Part shown: piece by piece, positions 7,515 through 18,217 of the stretch | Position numbering within the stretch: position 1 is the stretch's first letter | How the letters are laid out: each line of letters opens with the position of its first letter | NCBI GenBank assembly: GCA_019115665.1 | Contig: DXDD01000001.1 | Span: 1-57,900, forward strand | Direction of reading: 5' to 3' | Origin: Candidatus Eisenbergiella pullistercoris | GTDB lineage: Bacteria; Bacillota; Clostridia; Lachnospirales; Lachnospiraceae | Length of the DNA stretch: 57,900 nt | Translations under genes and position numbers: made by a program | Notes under the pieces: generated by a model | Told to the model about the DNA's origin: nothing | The model's input: the letters and a program-made list of their open reading frames with translations, nothing else | Databases searched by the model: none

Positions 7515-8243
7515 ATGTCAGGACATTCAAAATTTGCCAATATCAAGCATAAGAAGGAAAAGAACGACGCGGCGAAGGGAAAGATCTTTACCATTCTGGG
7601 AAGAGAGATCGCCGTTGCCGTAAAAGAGGGCGGCCCTGACCCGAACAATAATTTCAAGCTGGCTCAGGTGATCGCCAAGGCCAAGTCCAACAACATGCCC
7701 AACGATACCATCGAGCGCGGCATCAAGAAGGCGGCCGGGGATGTGGGCAACGTCAACTATGAATATGTGACCTACGAGGGCTACGGCCCCAGCGGAATCG
7801 CCATCATCGTGGATGCGCTGACCGACAATAAGAACCGGACGGCGGCCAATGTGAGAAGCGCCTTTACCAAGGGAAACGGAAACATTGGCACCCCCGGCTG
7901 CGTATCCTTCATGTTTGACAAGAAGGGACAGATCATCATCGATAAGGAAGAATATGAGGCGGATGCGGACGAGCTGATGATGACGGCGCTGGATGCGGGC
8001 GCGGAGGACTTTTCCGAGGAGGAGGACAGCTATGAGGTCCTCACCGATCCGGATGAGCTGGAAAACGTGAAGAAGGCTCTGGAGGACGCGGGCATCCCGC
8101 TGGCGAGCGCGGAAGTGACCATGATCCCGCAGAATTACGTGGATCTGACCGACGAGACGGCCATCAAGAACCTGCAGAAGACCCTGGATCTTCTGGACGA
8201 CGACGACGACGTGCAGGCGGTCTACCACAACTGGAACGAGTGA
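7515..8243 (+). CDS. yebC: YebC/TACO1-family protein
   Basis: The 242-residue product begins with the family hallmark [25 protein letters not shown] and ends with [14 protein letters not shown]. YebC-type proteins were long annotated as transcriptional regulators. Members of the family (TACO1, and bacterial YebC/YeeI) are now linked to translation of difficult sequences such as proline runs. Acidic patches ([18 protein letters not shown]) and the central domain are of usual length. The ATG follows AAGGAG by six bases. It has its own predicted promoter and a long hairpin leader. Which of the two reported roles applies here cannot be read from the sequence. Confidence 0.95.
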   Translation: MSGHSKFANIKHKKEKNDAAKGKIFTILGREIAVAVKEGGPDPNNNFKLAQVIAKAKSNNMPNDTIERGIKKAAGDVGNVNYEYVTYEGYGPSGIAIIVDALTDNKNRTAANVRSAFTKGNGNIGTPGCVSFMFDKKGQIIIDKEEYEADADELMMTALDAGAEDFSEEEDSYEVLTDPDELENVKKALEDAGIPLASAEVTMIPQNYVDLTDETAIKNLQKTLDLLDDDDDVQAVYHNWNE

Positions 8244-8328
8244 GAAAGAGCCGGATGACGAAACGCCTTCCGGCGCCGCTTCAGGAAGCCGCGGGACGGG
8301 GACATACATAACAGAGGGAAAACGGAAG

Positions 8329-9612
8329 ATGAAAAAACCATACGAAAAGGAAACCATTTGCATTCAGTCCGGCTGGAAGCCGAAGAACGGGGAGCCGCGC
8401 GTGCTTCCCATTTACCAGAGCACGACCTTTAAATACGAAACCTCCGAGCAGATGGGCAGGCTGTTCGATCTGGAGGAGGAAGGTTATTTCTACACCAGAC
8501 TGCAGAATCCCACCAACGACTGCGTGGCGCAGAAGATCTGCGAGCTGGAGGGCGGCGTGGCTGCCATGCTCACTTCCTCCGGACAGGCGGCCAACCATTA
8601 CGCCGTGTTCAACATCTGTGAGGCGGGAGACCATGTGGTGCTTTCCTCCACCGTTTACGGCGGCACCTTCAATCTGATCGTCAATACCATGAAGAAGATG
8701 GGAATCTCCTGCAGCATCGTGGATCCGGACTCCGATTATGATACGCTCTGCGCGGCCTTTCAGGAGAATACGAAGTGCGTGCTTGCGGAGACCATCGCCA
8801 ACCCCGCGCTGGTGGTCCTGGACATTGAAAAGTTCGCGAAGGCGGCCCATGCGCACCAGGTCCCTCTGATCGTGGACAATACCTTTGCCACGCCCATCAA
8901 CTGCAATCCCTTTAAGTGGGGAGCGGATATCGTGACCCATTCCACCACCAAATATATGGACGGCCATGCCATGTGCGTGGGCGGAGCCATCGTGGATTCC
9001 GGCAATTTTGACTGGAGCCTGTATCCGGACAAATTTCCGGGACTGTGCACGCCGGACGAGTCCTATCACGGCATCGTCTATACAGAAAAATTCGGAAAGA
9101 AGGCGTATATCACCAAGGCGACCTCCCAGCTGATGCGGGATCTTGGCTCCATCCAGTCGCCCATGAACGCCTTTCTTCTGAACATCGGACTGGAAACCCT
9201 GCATCTGCGGATGCCCAGACACTGCGAAAACGCCCTGAAGGCGGCGCAGTACCTGGAAAACCACGAAAAGGTGGCCTGGGTGAATTATCCGGGCTTAAAG
9301 AGCAGCAAATATTATGAGCTGGCCCGGAAATACATGCCGAACGGCACCTGCGGCGTGATCTCCTTCGGCTTAAAGGGCGGAAGAAGCGCGGCGGAGAGCC
9401 TGATGGACAAGCTTGAGCTTGCCGCCATCGTGACCCATGTGGCGGACGCAAGGACCTGTGTGCTGCATCCGGCGAGCCATACCCACAGACAGATGAACGA
9501 TGAGCAGCTGAAGGAGGCCGGCGTGAATCCGGACCTGATCCGTTTCTCCGTAGGTCTGGAAAACGCGGACGACATCATCGCGGATCTGGAACAGGCGCTT
9601 TTGCGCATCTGA
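8329..9612 (+). CDS. O-acetylhomoserine sulfhydrylase (homocysteine synthase), Cys/Met metabolism PLP enzyme
   Basis: The 427 residues form a complete PLP fold-type I enzyme of the Cys/Met metabolism family. The PLP lysine sits in HSTTKYMDGHA, with TSSGQAANHYAVFNI and DNTFATP near the cofactor. The closing GVNPDLIRFSVGLENADDIIADLEQAL is typical. Length and the opening (IQSGWKPKNGEPRVLPIYQSTTFKY) resemble MetY-type O-acetylhomoserine sulfhydrylases, which make homocysteine from O-acetylhomoserine and sulfide. Methionine gamma-lyase of the same family is the main alternative. No SAM riboswitch or T-box could be fitted into the 85-base gap upstream. The next gene starts 26 bases downstream. Confidence 0.85.
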   Translation: MKKPYEKETICIQSGWKPKNGEPRVLPIYQSTTFKYETSEQMGRLFDLEEEGYFYTRLQNPTNDCVAQKICELEGGVAAMLTSSGQAANHYAVFNICEAGDHVVLSSTVYGGTFNLIVNTMKKMGISCSIVDPDSDYDTLCAAFQENTKCVLAETIANPALVVLDIEKFAKAAHAHQVPLIVDNTFATPINCNPFKWGADIVTHSTTKYMDGHAMCVGGAIVDSGNFDWSLYPDKFPGLCTPDESYHGIVYTEKFGKKAYITKATSQLMRDLGSIQSPMNAFLLNIGLETLHLRMPRHCENALKAAQYLENHEKVAWVNYPGLKSSKYYELARKYMPNGTCGVISFGLKGGRSAAESLMDKLELAAIVTHVADARTCVLHPASHTHRQMNDEQLKEAGVNPDLIRFSVGLENADDIIADLEQALLRI

Positions 9613-9638
9613 AAAAGGAGCAGGGGGAGAGGGTGCAG

Positions 9639-11180
9639 ATGAGATTCAGAAGGGGCATTGTGAGCTATATATTGTGGGCGCTGTACGGGCTTGCGGTCTG
9701 CGCTGCGCTTACCCTGCAGATCAGGACGACAGGCCTGTTTTTCCTGCGGGAAGAGACCCTGTGGTATCTTCCCGCGGCGGCAGGCTGCGTCCTGCTTTTA
9801 TTTGCGGCTGTTTTTCTCCCTGCAAGGCTGATCTCCCGAAAGGCCGCCGGCCGCGCTTTCGCAGATAAGAAGCGGAAGGAGCCCGGAAGGGAGAAAAAAA
9901 GGCGGCGGTATGAGCAGCTGTATGTCGTCTTTCTGATTGCAGCTTCCATGGCGCTGCGGCTGGGAAGCATGGAAGGCGGCTTCCCGGCAATGGACGGAAA
10001 TGTGCAGGGGCAGGCGGTATCCGCCGGCTTCCCCTTTGCTTCGCTGACCTGGACGACCCTGGAGGCCTGGATCGGGATCCTTCTGTCCGCTCTGCCGGGG
10101 GGGACGGTGACGGCGGGGATTGGCCGGTGTCTGTATGAATCGGCGGGGATTTTTCTTTTTTATGCCGCGCTCCGGATCCTGGCGGGCAGGATCCCGGCCG
10201 TGACGGTGACGGCTGTTCTGGCGCTTCAGCCTCTGTTTCCCGCCTTCTGCGAGGACGGCGGCCTCTTTCTGACGGCGGCGGGCCTTCTGCTTCTTGCCGC
10301 GGCCTTATATCTGAAAAAACTGTCCTGGGGAAAGGCGATTCCGGCAGGCCGGGCCGTTTTCTGCGGCCTGACGGCGGGAGCGGCTTTTTTCCTTGATCCC
10401 GCGTTTCTTTCGTTTCTGATCCTTCCGGTCTGGGCTTCCGCTTTTGTGTGCGGAGCCGGGAGAGCCGGCCGCAGAGCGGTGGGGATGCTCCTGGTGTGCC
10501 TTTCCGCCACAGTCGGCTTTTTCGGTCTTGCGGCGCTGGCCTGCGTTTTTCTGCAGGAGAATCCGGCGGCGCTGTCTCTCTGGCTGTCCGCGGCCGGAGG
10601 AAAACTGTCTGCGGCCGCTTCCCTGCCTTCCCTGAATGCAGCCTGGAATCCTGTCTTCTTTTTCCTCTGCTGTCTGTGCGTGCTTTACATTTTCGGCTTT
10701 TTTGACCAGAAGGGGAATGCGGGAAGCGTCTGGCTTCCTTCCTTCCTGCTTTCCCTCCTGTTCGTGCCCGGCGCAGGACAGAAGGAGCTGCCGGCGCTCC
10801 TGTTCTGGCTGATCTTCGCCGGAATGGGAATCCACGGCGCCTTCCTTTGCTCCGGAAAAAAAAGGACCGGTGCGGACCGGCCGGACGGCGGGCCGGAGGA
10901 GGGCTTTTATGCGGCCGGAAGGCCGGAAACTGCCGGAAGGCCGGAGACTGCCGGGAGACAGGAGGCTGCGGGAAGACCGCTTCCGGATCTGCATCCGGGA
11001 AGCGTCTCTTCGGAGCCGCTTTCCGGAACGCCGCTTCCCGGGGCCCCTCTTCCGAACCCTCTGCCCGGCCCCAGAAAGCATGTGCCCAGACAGATGGACT
11101 ATGCCTATGAGCCCGGCGAGGATGAAATGTTTTTTGACATCGACCAGCTGAAGGAAGGGGACGACTTCGACCTTTCCTGA
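9639..11180 (+). CDS. Multi-pass membrane protein with acidic cytoplasmic-type tail, function unknown
   Basis: I do not recognise a named family. The 513-residue protein has a long run of hydrophobic segments (about ten) in residues 10-410, interrupted after the second by a very basic loop (KKRKEPGREKKRRR). The layout resembles polytopic GT-C-like glycosyltransferases, but no catalytic motif could be seen. The soluble tail is Gly/Pro-rich with short imperfect repeats of AGRPET (about 10915-10975). It ends in a distinct acidic motif, DEMFFDIDQLKEGDDFDLS. ATG 9639 was preferred to GTG 9633 for its spacing to GGGGGAG. It is probably co-transcribed with the sulfhydrylase. Confidence 0.75.
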   Translation: MRFRRGIVSYILWALYGLAVCAALTLQIRTTGLFFLREETLWYLPAAAGCVLLLFAAVFLPARLISRKAAGRAFADKKRKEPGREKKRRRYEQLYVVFLIAASMALRLGSMEGGFPAMDGNVQGQAVSAGFPFASLTWTTLEAWIGILLSALPGGTVTAGIGRCLYESAGIFLFYAALRILAGRIPAVTVTAVLALQPLFPAFCEDGGLFLTAAGLLLLAAALYLKKLSWGKAIPAGRAVFCGLTAGAAFFLDPAFLSFLILPVWASAFVCGAGRAGRRAVGMLLVCLSATVGFFGLAALACVFLQENPAALSLWLSAAGGKLSAAASLPSLNAAWNPVFFFLCCLCVLYIFGFFDQKGNAGSVWLPSFLLSLLFVPGAGQKELPALLFWLIFAGMGIHGAFLCSGKKRTGADRPDGGPEEGFYAAGRPETAGRPETAGRQEAAGRPLPDLHPGSVSSEPLSGTPLPGAPLPNPLPGPRKHVPRQMDYAYEPGEDEMFFDIDQLKEGDDFDLS

Positions 11181-11227
11181 CGCCGCTCTGTATAAATCCG
11201 CCCTCTCCTGAGGAAACTAAGAAAAAG

Positions 11228-11280
11228 CCCGGACGCAGCGCCGGGTAAGGAAAGATCCTCCGGGCAGACTGTCCGGAGGA
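11228..11280 (+). repeat. Two short hairpins upstream of tepA
   Basis: A 5-bp hairpin (CCCGG/CCGGG, 11228-11245) is followed by a perfect 8-bp hairpin, TCCTCCGG (11256-11263) with CCGGAGGA (11273-11280). No U-tract follows. They fill the spacer before the tepA ribosome-binding site. Confidence 0.55.
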
Positions 11281-11307
11281 CGCAAAAAGCAAGGAGAAGG
11301 GCAGAAA

Positions 11308-12111
11308 ATGGCAATCTGGTTTGATACGGCGGAATATTACGGAAGAAGGCCGGGGATGAAGCACCTGGCGGAGAACCTTCAGCAGGCAGATCAGGCTGAA
11401 AAGGAAAAAACGGAAGAGGACGGCAGGCGGGAAGACGATAAGCAGGAGAAGGAGCGGCAGCGGGACGAGAGGATCGAACAGACGGGCCAGCTCACGCTGG
11501 AACGGCACGGCGAGGAGGACCGCGCGGTCCACATGATCAGCATCATCGGCGAGATCGAGGGGCATGACAACCTGAGCAGCTCCTCCAAGACCACCAAATA
11601 CGAGCACATCCTTCCGCAGCTTGCGGCCATTGAGGACAGCAGCCGGATCGAAGGCCTTCTCATCCTGCTCAATACCATGGGAGGCGATGTGGAGGCGGGG
11701 CTTGCCATCGCGGAGATGATCGCTTCCCTGAGCAAGCCTACGGTATCCCTGGTCCTGGGAGGCGGCCATTCCATCGGCGTTCCCATTGCCGTCAGCGCGG
11801 ATTACTCCTTTATCGTTCCGACAGGAACCATGGTGATCCATCCCGTCCGCATGAACGGCACGGTGATCGGCGCGCCGCAGACCTTCGACTATTTCAAGCA
11901 GATCCAGGATAGGATCACCGGCTTTGTCTGCTCCCACTGCAGCCTGTCCAGACGCAGGATGGAGGAAATGATGATGGAGACCGGAATGCTCACCAAGGAT
12001 CTGGGAACCATTCTGGTGGGAAAGGAAGCGGTGGACGCCGGGCTGATCGACGAAGTGGGAGGCATTAAGGAAGCGATCGCAAAGCTGCATGAGATGGCGG
12101 CAGAGAGCTGA
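11308..12111 (+). CDS. tepA: TepA-like ClpP-family serine protease
   Basis: This 267-residue protein has a charged, possibly coiled N-terminus (about 20-65, rich in E/K/R/Q) and then a ClpP-fold domain. It shows LNTMGGDVEAGLAIAEMI, the serine region GGGHSIGVPIA (Ser about 155) and the histidine segment VIHPVRMNG. TepA of B. subtilis is a ClpP-like protease tied to translocation and sporulation, encoded just upstream of spoIIIE. The same order here supports the assignment. The longer N-terminus and lack of an ordinary ClpP start separate it from the housekeeping protease. RBS AAGGAGAAGG precedes the ATG. Confidence 0.88.
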   Translation: MAIWFDTAEYYGRRPGMKHLAENLQQADQAEKEKTEEDGRREDDKQEKERQRDERIEQTGQLTLERHGEEDRAVHMISIIGEIEGHDNLSSSSKTTKYEHILPQLAAIEDSSRIEGLLILLNTMGGDVEAGLAIAEMIASLSKPTVSLVLGGGHSIGVPIAVSADYSFIVPTGTMVIHPVRMNGTVIGAPQTFDYFKQIQDRITGFVCSHCSLSRRRMEEMMMETGMLTKDLGTILVGKEAVDAGLIDEVGGIKEAIAKLHEMAAES

Positions 12112-12158
12112 AGGAAGCCGCCTTCTTCCTTTGCCGCTCTGCCCTGTGAAAGAGAAGG

Positions 12159-12187
12159 ATGACAACGGCCGCTTTTCGTGGTATACT
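12159..12187 (+). promoter_or_regulatory. Predicted promoter of ftsK/spoIIIE
   Basis: ATGACA (12159-12164), a 17-base spacer and TATACT (12182-12187), with TGG before the -10 as an extended element. It leaves a leader of about 100 bases before the chosen ATG. A 7-bp AAGGAAG/CTTCCTT hairpin just upstream (12111-12131) may weakly terminate tepA transcripts. Confidence 0.7.
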
Positions 12188-12290
12188 AACTTCGATTCAG
12201 TCTGTGAACAGACAGAGAATTGGAGCGGCAGCCGGGCCGGAACAGGACAGACAGCGGATTTTCCGGCGGCGCTCCGGAACGGAGATTCAG

Positions 12291-15200
12291 ATGGCGTCAT
12301 CTTCAGGAAGCAGGTCAGGCACAAAGAAAAAAAATACAGCTTCTTCCAGGACAAAGAGCGGCTCCGGAAGAAAAGCGGGAGGAAGCAGGACGAAGGGCAT
12401 CCGGCAGGAGGAACGGGCGATCGCAAACGAGATCCTTCTGATCGCTGCCTTTGCGTTCTGTGTTCTGCTGTTTTTGTGCAATTTCGGTGTGATCGGCCCG
12501 GTGGGAAACGCCGTGAGCAGCGTGATGTTCGGAATTTTCGGCATGGTGGCCTATGCGGTCCCCGTGCTTGTTTTTGTGGGGCTCGCTTTCGGAATATCCA
12601 ACCGGGGCAATTTTTTTGCCAGCCTGAAAATCGCTGCGGGAATCCTTCTCGTTCTTCTGCTCGGCGTGGCCCTGGAGCTGATCGGAGGCCGGGCGGCTTC
12701 CATGGAGAGCTATTCCATCGCAGCGCTCTATACCGCCGGGGCGGATACGAAGATGGGAGGCGGCGTCCTGTCCGGATCCCTCGCCTGGCTTCTGGAGCAT
12801 TTCCTGGGAATGGTGGGAGCCGTGCTTCTGGTGGTCGTGCTTTCCATCATCTGCCTGGTGATCGTAACGGAAAAATCCTTTGTGAGCGGCGTGAAGACGG
12901 GCGGAAGGCGGGTTTATGAATCCGCGAGGGAGGACGCCCTCGCCCGCAGGGAACGGGCAAGGCTGAGACGTCAGGAGCAGGAAAAACGCCGGGCGGAGGA
13001 AGAACGGGAACGGGAAGAGGAAGAGGCGCGCCGGGATGCGCAGAAGATCCTGCGCATGGACCGGAAGGTATCCGGCGTCATGCCGGATCTTACGCTTTCC
13101 AGGTCCTCCCGGGCGGCGGGAGCCGAGAACGCGCCTGAGCCCTCCGGCGGAATCCGCCGGTTCAGGCCCGGCGCGGTCCCTGCGGACAGAAAGCAGAATC
13201 CGTCCGCGGAAGCGCCGGATAAGCTGATCGATTTTGAAAGGATCCGCATTCATTCCGCGGCTTCGGAGCAGGAGGAGGCGGATACGGAGGCGGCGCAGGA
13301 GGAGGCCGTGCGTTCGGAAGCCGCTTCGCTGCGGGAGCGGAAGGAGACCGTAAATTCAGAGGCCGTGCGTTCAGAAACCGCGCGTTCGGAAACCGCCTCG
13401 CTGCGGGAGCGGCAGGAGGCCGCCGGCCGGAAACCGGAAGAGAAGGAAACGGACCCTCTGGCGGTGAATTTCAGAAATGCGGATGTTTTCCGGGATATGA
13501 AGCGGATGGAGCCGCTGTACGTCACCGTGCAGCCCGTGGGCTTAGCGGAACGGGAAGACGGACAGGAGGGCCCGGATCCCGCAGAGTACGGCGCTTCCGA
13601 AGAGATGGAACCGTTTGCCGGGGGCCGGCCGGAGCCGCTGCCCTTTGAATCGGATCAGCCGGAGCCGCTGCCCTTTGTGCCGGACCGGCAGGAGGAGCAG
13701 GAGGAAGAAGCTGTCAGCGGATCAGAAGAACCGGAAATCCCGGGCGGATCGGAAGAGCCGGATACTCTGACCGGATCAGAGCAGCCGGAAAGCCCTGCGG
13801 GACCGGAGAGGCCCGCGGCCCGTCCCGCTTCGGACCCGAGGGCCCATAAGCCGGCGGCAGCCGCTTCCTCCGGAGCCTCCGCAAATCCGGCGGGAAAGAA
13901 CGGGACGCCGGCGGCCCCGGGAGCGTCTCCGGCCCGTCCCAAAACGCCGCCGCGGCCCTATCAGTTCCCTCCCCTGTCCCTGTTAAAACGGGCGGAGAAC
14001 AAAAACGGGCTGGACGCGGCAAGGGAGCTGAAAAATACGGCGGCAAAGCTGCAGCAGACCCTTGCCACCTTCGGCGTGAAGGTGACGATCACCGATATCA
14101 GCCAGGGGCCTGCCGTAACGCGGTACGAGCTGCAGCCGGAGCAGGGCGTGAAGGTGAGCAAGATCGTGGGGCTTTCGGACGATATCAAGCTGAACCTTGC
14201 GGCAACGGACATCCGGATCGAAGCACCCATTCCCGGCAAGGCCGCCATCGGCATCGAGGTGCCCAACAAAGAGAATACGGTGGTCGGCCTCAGGGAGCTG
14301 CTGGAAAGCAAAACCTTCCGGGAATTTCCGTCGAAGCTGGCTTTTGCCGTGGGAAAGGACATCGCGGGCAAGGTGGTGGTTTCCGATATCGCCAAAATGC
14401 CGCACATGCTGATCGCAGGCTCCACAGGCTCCGGAAAGTCCGTCTGCATCAATACGCTGATCATGAGCATCCTCTACAAGGCGAAGCCGGATGAGGTCAA
14501 GCTGATCCTGGTGGATCCCAAGGTGGTGGAGCTGAGCGTATACAACGGCATCCCCCATCTTCTGATTCCGGTTGTCACCGATCCGAAGCAGGCTTCCGGC
14601 GCGCTGCACTGGGGCGTTGCGGAGATGGAAAACCGGTATCAGAAATTCGCGGACTGGAACGTGCGCGACCTGAAGGGGTATAATAAGAAGGTGGAGGAGC
14701 AGCGGAAAAAGGGCGATCCGGACGCGCCGGAGCGTCTTCCCCAGATCGTTATCATCGTGGACGAGCTGGCGGATCTGATGATGGTGGCTCCGGGCGAGGT
14801 GGAGGAATCCATCTGCCGTCTGGCCCAGCTGGCAAGAGCGGCGGGCATCCATCTGATCATTGCCACCCAGCGGCCTTCCGTAGACGTGATCACCGGCCTG
14901 ATCAAGGCAAATATGCCAAGCCGGGCAGCGTTCGCCGTTTCCAGTGGCGTGGATTCCCGGACCATTCTGGATATGAACGGGGCGGAGAAGCTGCTCGGCA
15001 AGGGAGATATGCTTTTTTACCCGCAGGGCTATCCCAAGCCGGCGCGTGTCCAGGGGGCTTTCGTGTCGGACGCAGAAGTCTCCGACGTGGTGGATTTCCT
15101 GAAAAACCAGTCCATCGGGAATGTGTATGACGACCGCATCCTGGAAAAGGTGAAAAGCATGGAGGGCTCCGCACCGTCTTCGTCCGGAGGCGGCACAGAG

Positions 15201-15425
15201 GAGCGGGATCCCTATTTTGAGCAGGCGGGCCGTTTTATCATCGACAAGGATAAGGCGTCCATCGGCATGCTGCAGAGGATGTTCAAGATCGGCTTCAACC
15301 GGGCGGCCCGCATCATGGACCAGCTGGCCGACGCGGGGGTCGTGGGAGAAGAGGAAGGCACGAAGCCCAGAAAGATCCTGATGAGTGAAGAACAGTTTGA
15401 ACAGTACATAGAGGAGTGCCTGTGA
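12291..15425 (+). CDS. ftsK: DNA translocase FtsK/SpoIIIE
   Basis: This septal DNA pump moves chromosomes through closing septa and into the forespore. The 1044 residues comprise four N-terminal membrane segments (about 45-200) and a very long charged linker (about 210-560). The motor follows with Walker A GSTGSGKS (about 710-717) and Walker [12 protein letters not shown] (about 824). The C-terminal winged-helix gamma domain ([23 protein letters not shown]) reads DNA polarity sequences. The linker is enriched in E, P and R with repeats such as PEPLPF and SEAxRSETA. ATG 12291 is chosen for GGAG six bases upstream; the longer frame to 12159 would overlap the promoter. tepA upstream supports a SpoIIIE-like role. 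Confidence 0.95.
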   Translation: MASSSGSRSGTKKKNTASSRTKSGSGRKAGGSRTKGIRQEERAIANEILLIAAFAFCVLLFLCNFGVIGPVGNAVSSVMFGIFGMVAYAVPVLVFVGLAFGISNRGNFFASLKIAAGILLVLLLGVALELIGGRAASMESYSIAALYTAGADTKMGGGVLSGSLAWLLEHFLGMVGAVLLVVVLSIICLVIVTEKSFVSGVKTGGRRVYESAREDALARRERARLRRQEQEKRRAEEEREREEEEARRDAQKILRMDRKVSGVMPDLTLSRSSRAAGAENAPEPSGGIRRFRPGAVPADRKQNPSAEAPDKLIDFERIRIHSAASEQEEADTEAAQEEAVRSEAASLRERKETVNSEAVRSETARSETASLRERQEAAGRKPEEKETDPLAVNFRNADVFRDMKRMEPLYVTVQPVGLAEREDGQEGPDPAEYGASEEMEPFAGGRPEPLPFESDQPEPLPFVPDRQEEQEEEAVSGSEEPEIPGGSEEPDTLTGSEQPESPAGPERPAARPASDPRAHKPAAAASSGASANPAGKNGTPAAPGASPARPKTPPRPYQFPPLSLLKRAENKNGLDAARELKNTAAKLQQTLATFGVKVTITDISQGPAVTRYELQPEQGVKVSKIVGLSDDIKLNLAATDIRIEAPIPGKAAIGIEVPNKENTVVGLRELLESKTFREFPSKLAFAVGKDIAGKVVVSDIAKMPHMLIAGSTGSGKSVCINTLIMSILYKAKPDEVKLILVDPKVVELSVYNGIPHLLIPVVTDPKQASGALHWGVAEMENRYQKFADWNVRDLKGYNKKVEEQRKKGDPDAPERLPQIVIIVDELADLMMVAPGEVEESICRLAQLARAAGIHLIIATQRPSVDVITGLIKANMPSRAAFAVSSGVDSRTILDMNGAEKLLGKGDMLFYPQGYPKPARVQGAFVSDAEVSDVVDFLKNQSIGNVYDDRILEKVKSMEGSAPSSSGGGTEERDPYFEQAGRFIIDKDKASIGMLQRMFKIGFNRAARIMDQLADAGVVGEEEGTKPRKILMSEEQFEQYIEECL

Positions 15426-15471
15426 CGGGCGAAAGGAACGGGGCACAATGCTCCGGCAAGGAGGTTTACAG

Positions 15472-17142
15472 ATGAAAACAGATATTGAGATCGCGCAGGA
15501 AGCAGTCATGGAGCCCATTACAAGGGTGGCGGAAAAGCTCGGGATCGGCGCGGACGATCTGGAGCTTTACGGAAAGTACAAGGCGAAGCTTTCCGAGGAA
15601 TTCATGGCGTCCGTCCAGGACCGTCCGGACGGGAAGCTGATCCTGGTGACGGCCATCAATCCCACGCCGGCGGGCGAGGGAAAGACCACCACCAGCGTAG
15701 GGCTGGGAGAGGCCTTCGGAAAGCTCGGGAAAAAGGCGGTCATCGCCCTCAGAGAGCCTTCTCTCGGGCCGTGCTTCGGCATTAAGGGAGGAGCGGCCGG
15801 CGGCGGCTATGCCCAGGTGGTTCCCATGGAGGATCTGAACCTGCATTTTACCGGAGACTTCCATGCGATCACCTCTGCGAACAATCTCTGCGCGGCGCTT
15901 CTTGATAATCATATTCAGCAGGGGAACGAACTCGGGATCGATACCAGACAGGTGGTCTGGAAGCGCTGTCTGGATATGAACGACAGAGTGCTTCGCAATA
16001 TCGTGGTCGGCCTGGGCGGAAAGGCGGACGGCACGGTGCGGGAGGATCATTTCGTCATCACCGTGGCGACGGAGATCATGGCTGTCCTCTGCCTGGCGGA
16101 AAGCATGGAGGATCTGAAAAACAGACTTTCCCGCATGGTGGTCGCCTATACCTTTGACGGAAGGCCGGTGACTGCAGGAGAGATCGGCGCGGTGGGCTCC
16201 ATGGCAGCGCTTCTGAAGGATGCCATCAAGCCCAACCTGATCCAGACCCTGGAGCATACGCCCGCGCTGGTTCATGGAGGCCCCTTCGCCAATATCGCTC
16301 ACGGCTGCAACTCCGTAAGAGCCACGAAGACGGCGCTCAAGCTTGCGGATTATGTGATCACGGAGGCAGGCTTCGGCGCGGATCTGGGCGCGGAGAAATT
16401 CTTTGACATCAAATGCCGCCAGACCGGCCTGAAGCCGGACGCCGTGGTGCTGGTGGCCACGGTGCGCGCCCTCAAGTACAACGGCGGCGTCCCCAAGGCG
16501 GAACTGGGAACGGAAAACCTGGATGCTCTTGCAAAGGGCATCGTCAACCTGGAGAAGCATATCGAGAATCTGCAGAAATATGGCGTTCCCGTGGTGGTCA
16601 CGCTGAATTCCTTCCTCACCGATACGCAGGAGGAGATCGGCTATGTGAAGCGCTTCTGCGAGGAGAGAGGCTGTGAGTTCGCCATTTCCGAGGTCTGGGA
16701 AAAAGGCGGCGAGGGCGGCGTCGCCCTGGCGGAAAAGGTACTGAAGACGCTGGCGGAAAAGGAAAGCCATTTCCATGTGCTCTATGAGGACAGCCTGAGC
16801 CTTACGGAGAAGATCGAGGCGGTGGCAAAGGAGATCTACGGCGCGGACGGCGTGGTCTATTCCCCCGCGGCGAAGAAGCAGCTGGCAAAGCTTGCCGAGC
16901 TGGGATTTTCCGGGCTTCCTGTGTGCATGGCCAAGACCCAGTATTCCCTGTCGGACAACCCTGCCCTTCTGGGAAGACCGGAGCATTTCGAGATCAGCGT
17001 CAGGGAAGCCTATGTGTCCGCGGGCGCGGGCTTTGTGGTGGTGCTGACCGGAGCGGTCATGACCATGCCCGGACTTCCGAAAACGCCTGCCGCATTCCGG
17101 ATCGACGTAGATGAGGACGGAAGGATCACGGGGCTGTTCTGA
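15472..17142 (+). CDS. fhs: Formate-tetrahydrofolate ligase
   Basis: It activates formate: formate + THF + ATP gives 10-formyl-THF, which feeds purine synthesis and C1 flow in anaerobes. The 556-residue length is exactly typical. The ATP loop [11 protein letters not shown] lies at about residue 65, with [41 protein letters not shown]-free family motifs and a C-terminal [19 protein letters not shown] 15472 follows AAGGAGG by seven bases; the in-frame ATG at 15448 would include that site. It follows ftsK by 46 bases and precedes folD, the next enzyme of the pathway, after a repeat-filled spacer. Confidence 0.97.
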   Translation: MKTDIEIAQEAVMEPITRVAEKLGIGADDLELYGKYKAKLSEEFMASVQDRPDGKLILVTAINPTPAGEGKTTTSVGLGEAFGKLGKKAVIALREPSLGPCFGIKGGAAGGGYAQVVPMEDLNLHFTGDFHAITSANNLCAALLDNHIQQGNELGIDTRQVVWKRCLDMNDRVLRNIVVGLGGKADGTVREDHFVITVATEIMAVLCLAESMEDLKNRLSRMVVAYTFDGRPVTAGEIGAVGSMAALLKDAIKPNLIQTLEHTPALVHGGPFANIAHGCNSVRATKTALKLADYVITEAGFGADLGAEKFFDIKCRQTGLKPDAVVLVATVRALKYNGGVPKAELGTENLDALAKGIVNLEKHIENLQKYGVPVVVTLNSFLTDTQEEIGYVKRFCEERGCEFAISEVWEKGGEGGVALAEKVLKTLAEKESHFHVLYEDSLSLTEKIEAVAKEIYGADGVVYSPAAKKQLAKLAELGFSGLPVCMAKTQYSLSDNPALLGRPEHFEISVREAYVSAGAGFVVVLTGAVMTMPGLPKTPAAFRIDVDEDGRITGLF

Positions 17143-17270
17143 GTCCTGAGGCAGCCGTGCGCGGCGCGGCCCGAAGCCCTGGGACAGCCGTGCGCGGTGG
17201 CCCACGAAGCCCTGGGACAGTGGCGCGCGGCGCCGCTTTGAGTCCTGGGGCGGCGGCGCCCGGCTTGAAC
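17141..17270 (+). repeat. Imperfect ~33-bp GC-rich tandem repeats between fhs and folD
   Basis: Roughly four units begin GA(A/G)(G/T)CCTG: near 17141, 17173, 17206 and 17240. The second and third are clearly alike over about 20 bases. The array starts over the fhs stop codon and ends before the folD ribosome-binding site. It is open in several frames, but only as a low-complexity product. Confidence 0.7.
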
Positions 17271-17338
17271 AGCGCATTTTTTGCAGGCAGAAAAGCAGAT
17301 CGCAGGGCCGCCTGCCGGCGGCGGAAAAAGGAGAGAAA

Positions 17339-18202
17339 ATGGCGCAGATCATTGATGGAAAAGCAATTTCCCAGACGATAAAGGATGAAGTGAAAAAGGA
17401 GGTGCAGGAGCTTTCCGAAAAAGGGATTCCGGTGACGCTTGCCGTGATTCAGGTGGGGGAGGATCCGGCCTCGACGGTTTATGTGAACAATAAGAAAAGG
17501 GCCTGCGCCTATACGGGGATCCGCTCTCTTTCCTACAATCTGCCGGAAAGCGCCGCTCAGGAGGAGCTGCTTTCCCTGATCGGGCAGCTGAACGAAAGAG
17601 AGGATGTGAACGGCATTCTGGTGCAGCTTCCGCTGCCCGGGCATATGGATGAGGACGCGGTCATAGAAGCCATCTGTCCCAGGAAGGACGTGGACGGCTT
17701 CCACCCGCAGAATGTGGGCGCGCTCTGCATCGGAAAGCCGGGCTTTGTGCCCTGTACCCCCGCGGGGATCATCGAGCTTCTGAAGCGCTCCGGCATCGAA
17801 ATCGCCGGAAAGGAATGCGTGATGATCGGCAGGAGCAATATTGTGGGAAAGCCCATGGCGCTTCTTCTGCTTCGGGAGAACGCGACGGTGACCGTGGCCC
17901 ATTCCCGGACGGCGGATCTGAAGGAGGTTTCCGGGAGGGCGGACATTCTGGTCGTCGCGACCGGAAGGGCCAGAATGATCACCGCGGAATATGTGAAGCC
18001 CGGCGCGGCGGTCATCGATGTGGGCATGGACAGAGACGAGAACAATAAGCTCTGCGGAGACGTGGACTTTGAGGCGGTTTCCGGGATTGCCGGAGCGATC
18101 ACTCCCGTGCCGGGAGGCGTCGGCCCCATGACCATCGCCATGCTGATGAAAAACTGCGTCCAGGCGGCCCGGATGCAGGAGAGCGGAAAGAAAAATTCCT
18201 GA
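17339..18202 (+). CDS. folD: Methylene-THF dehydrogenase / methenyl-THF cyclohydrolase
   Basis: This bifunctional cytosolic enzyme links 5,10-methylene-THF and 10-formyl-THF using NAD(P). The 287 residues carry [18 protein letters not shown], the lysine-to-proline region [29 protein letters not shown], the Rossmann segment [14 protein letters not shown] and [16 protein letters not shown]. The start ATG follows AAAAAGGAGAG. It continues the C1 pathway begun by fhs upstream and lies 15 bases from the next gene. Confidence 0.97.
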   Translation: MAQIIDGKAISQTIKDEVKKEVQELSEKGIPVTLAVIQVGEDPASTVYVNNKKRACAYTGIRSLSYNLPESAAQEELLSLIGQLNEREDVNGILVQLPLPGHMDEDAVIEAICPRKDVDGFHPQNVGALCIGKPGFVPCTPAGIIELLKRSGIEIAGKECVMIGRSNIVGKPMALLLLRENATVTVAHSRTADLKEVSGRADILVVATGRARMITAEYVKPGAAVIDVGMDRDENNKLCGDVDFEAVSGIAGAITPVPGGVGPMTIAMLMKNCVQAARMQESGKKNS

Positions 18203-18217
18203 CAGGAAGGGGAACTT

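Noticed and set aside
8244..8328. SAM riboswitch or T-box upstream of the homocysteine synthase gene
   Set aside because: The gap is only 85 bases and shows none of the conserved cores of either class.
12159..12290. 44-residue N-terminal extension of FtsK
   Set aside because: It overlaps a good promoter, lacks an SD, and the residues do not fit the family.
9721..12426. A 901-codon open frame on the minus strand opposite the unknown membrane protein and tepA
   Set aside because: The + strand genes have recognisable motifs, membrane segments and ribosome-binding sites. The antisense frame is Arg/Pro/Ser-rich low complexity, as expected from high GC and third-position bias.
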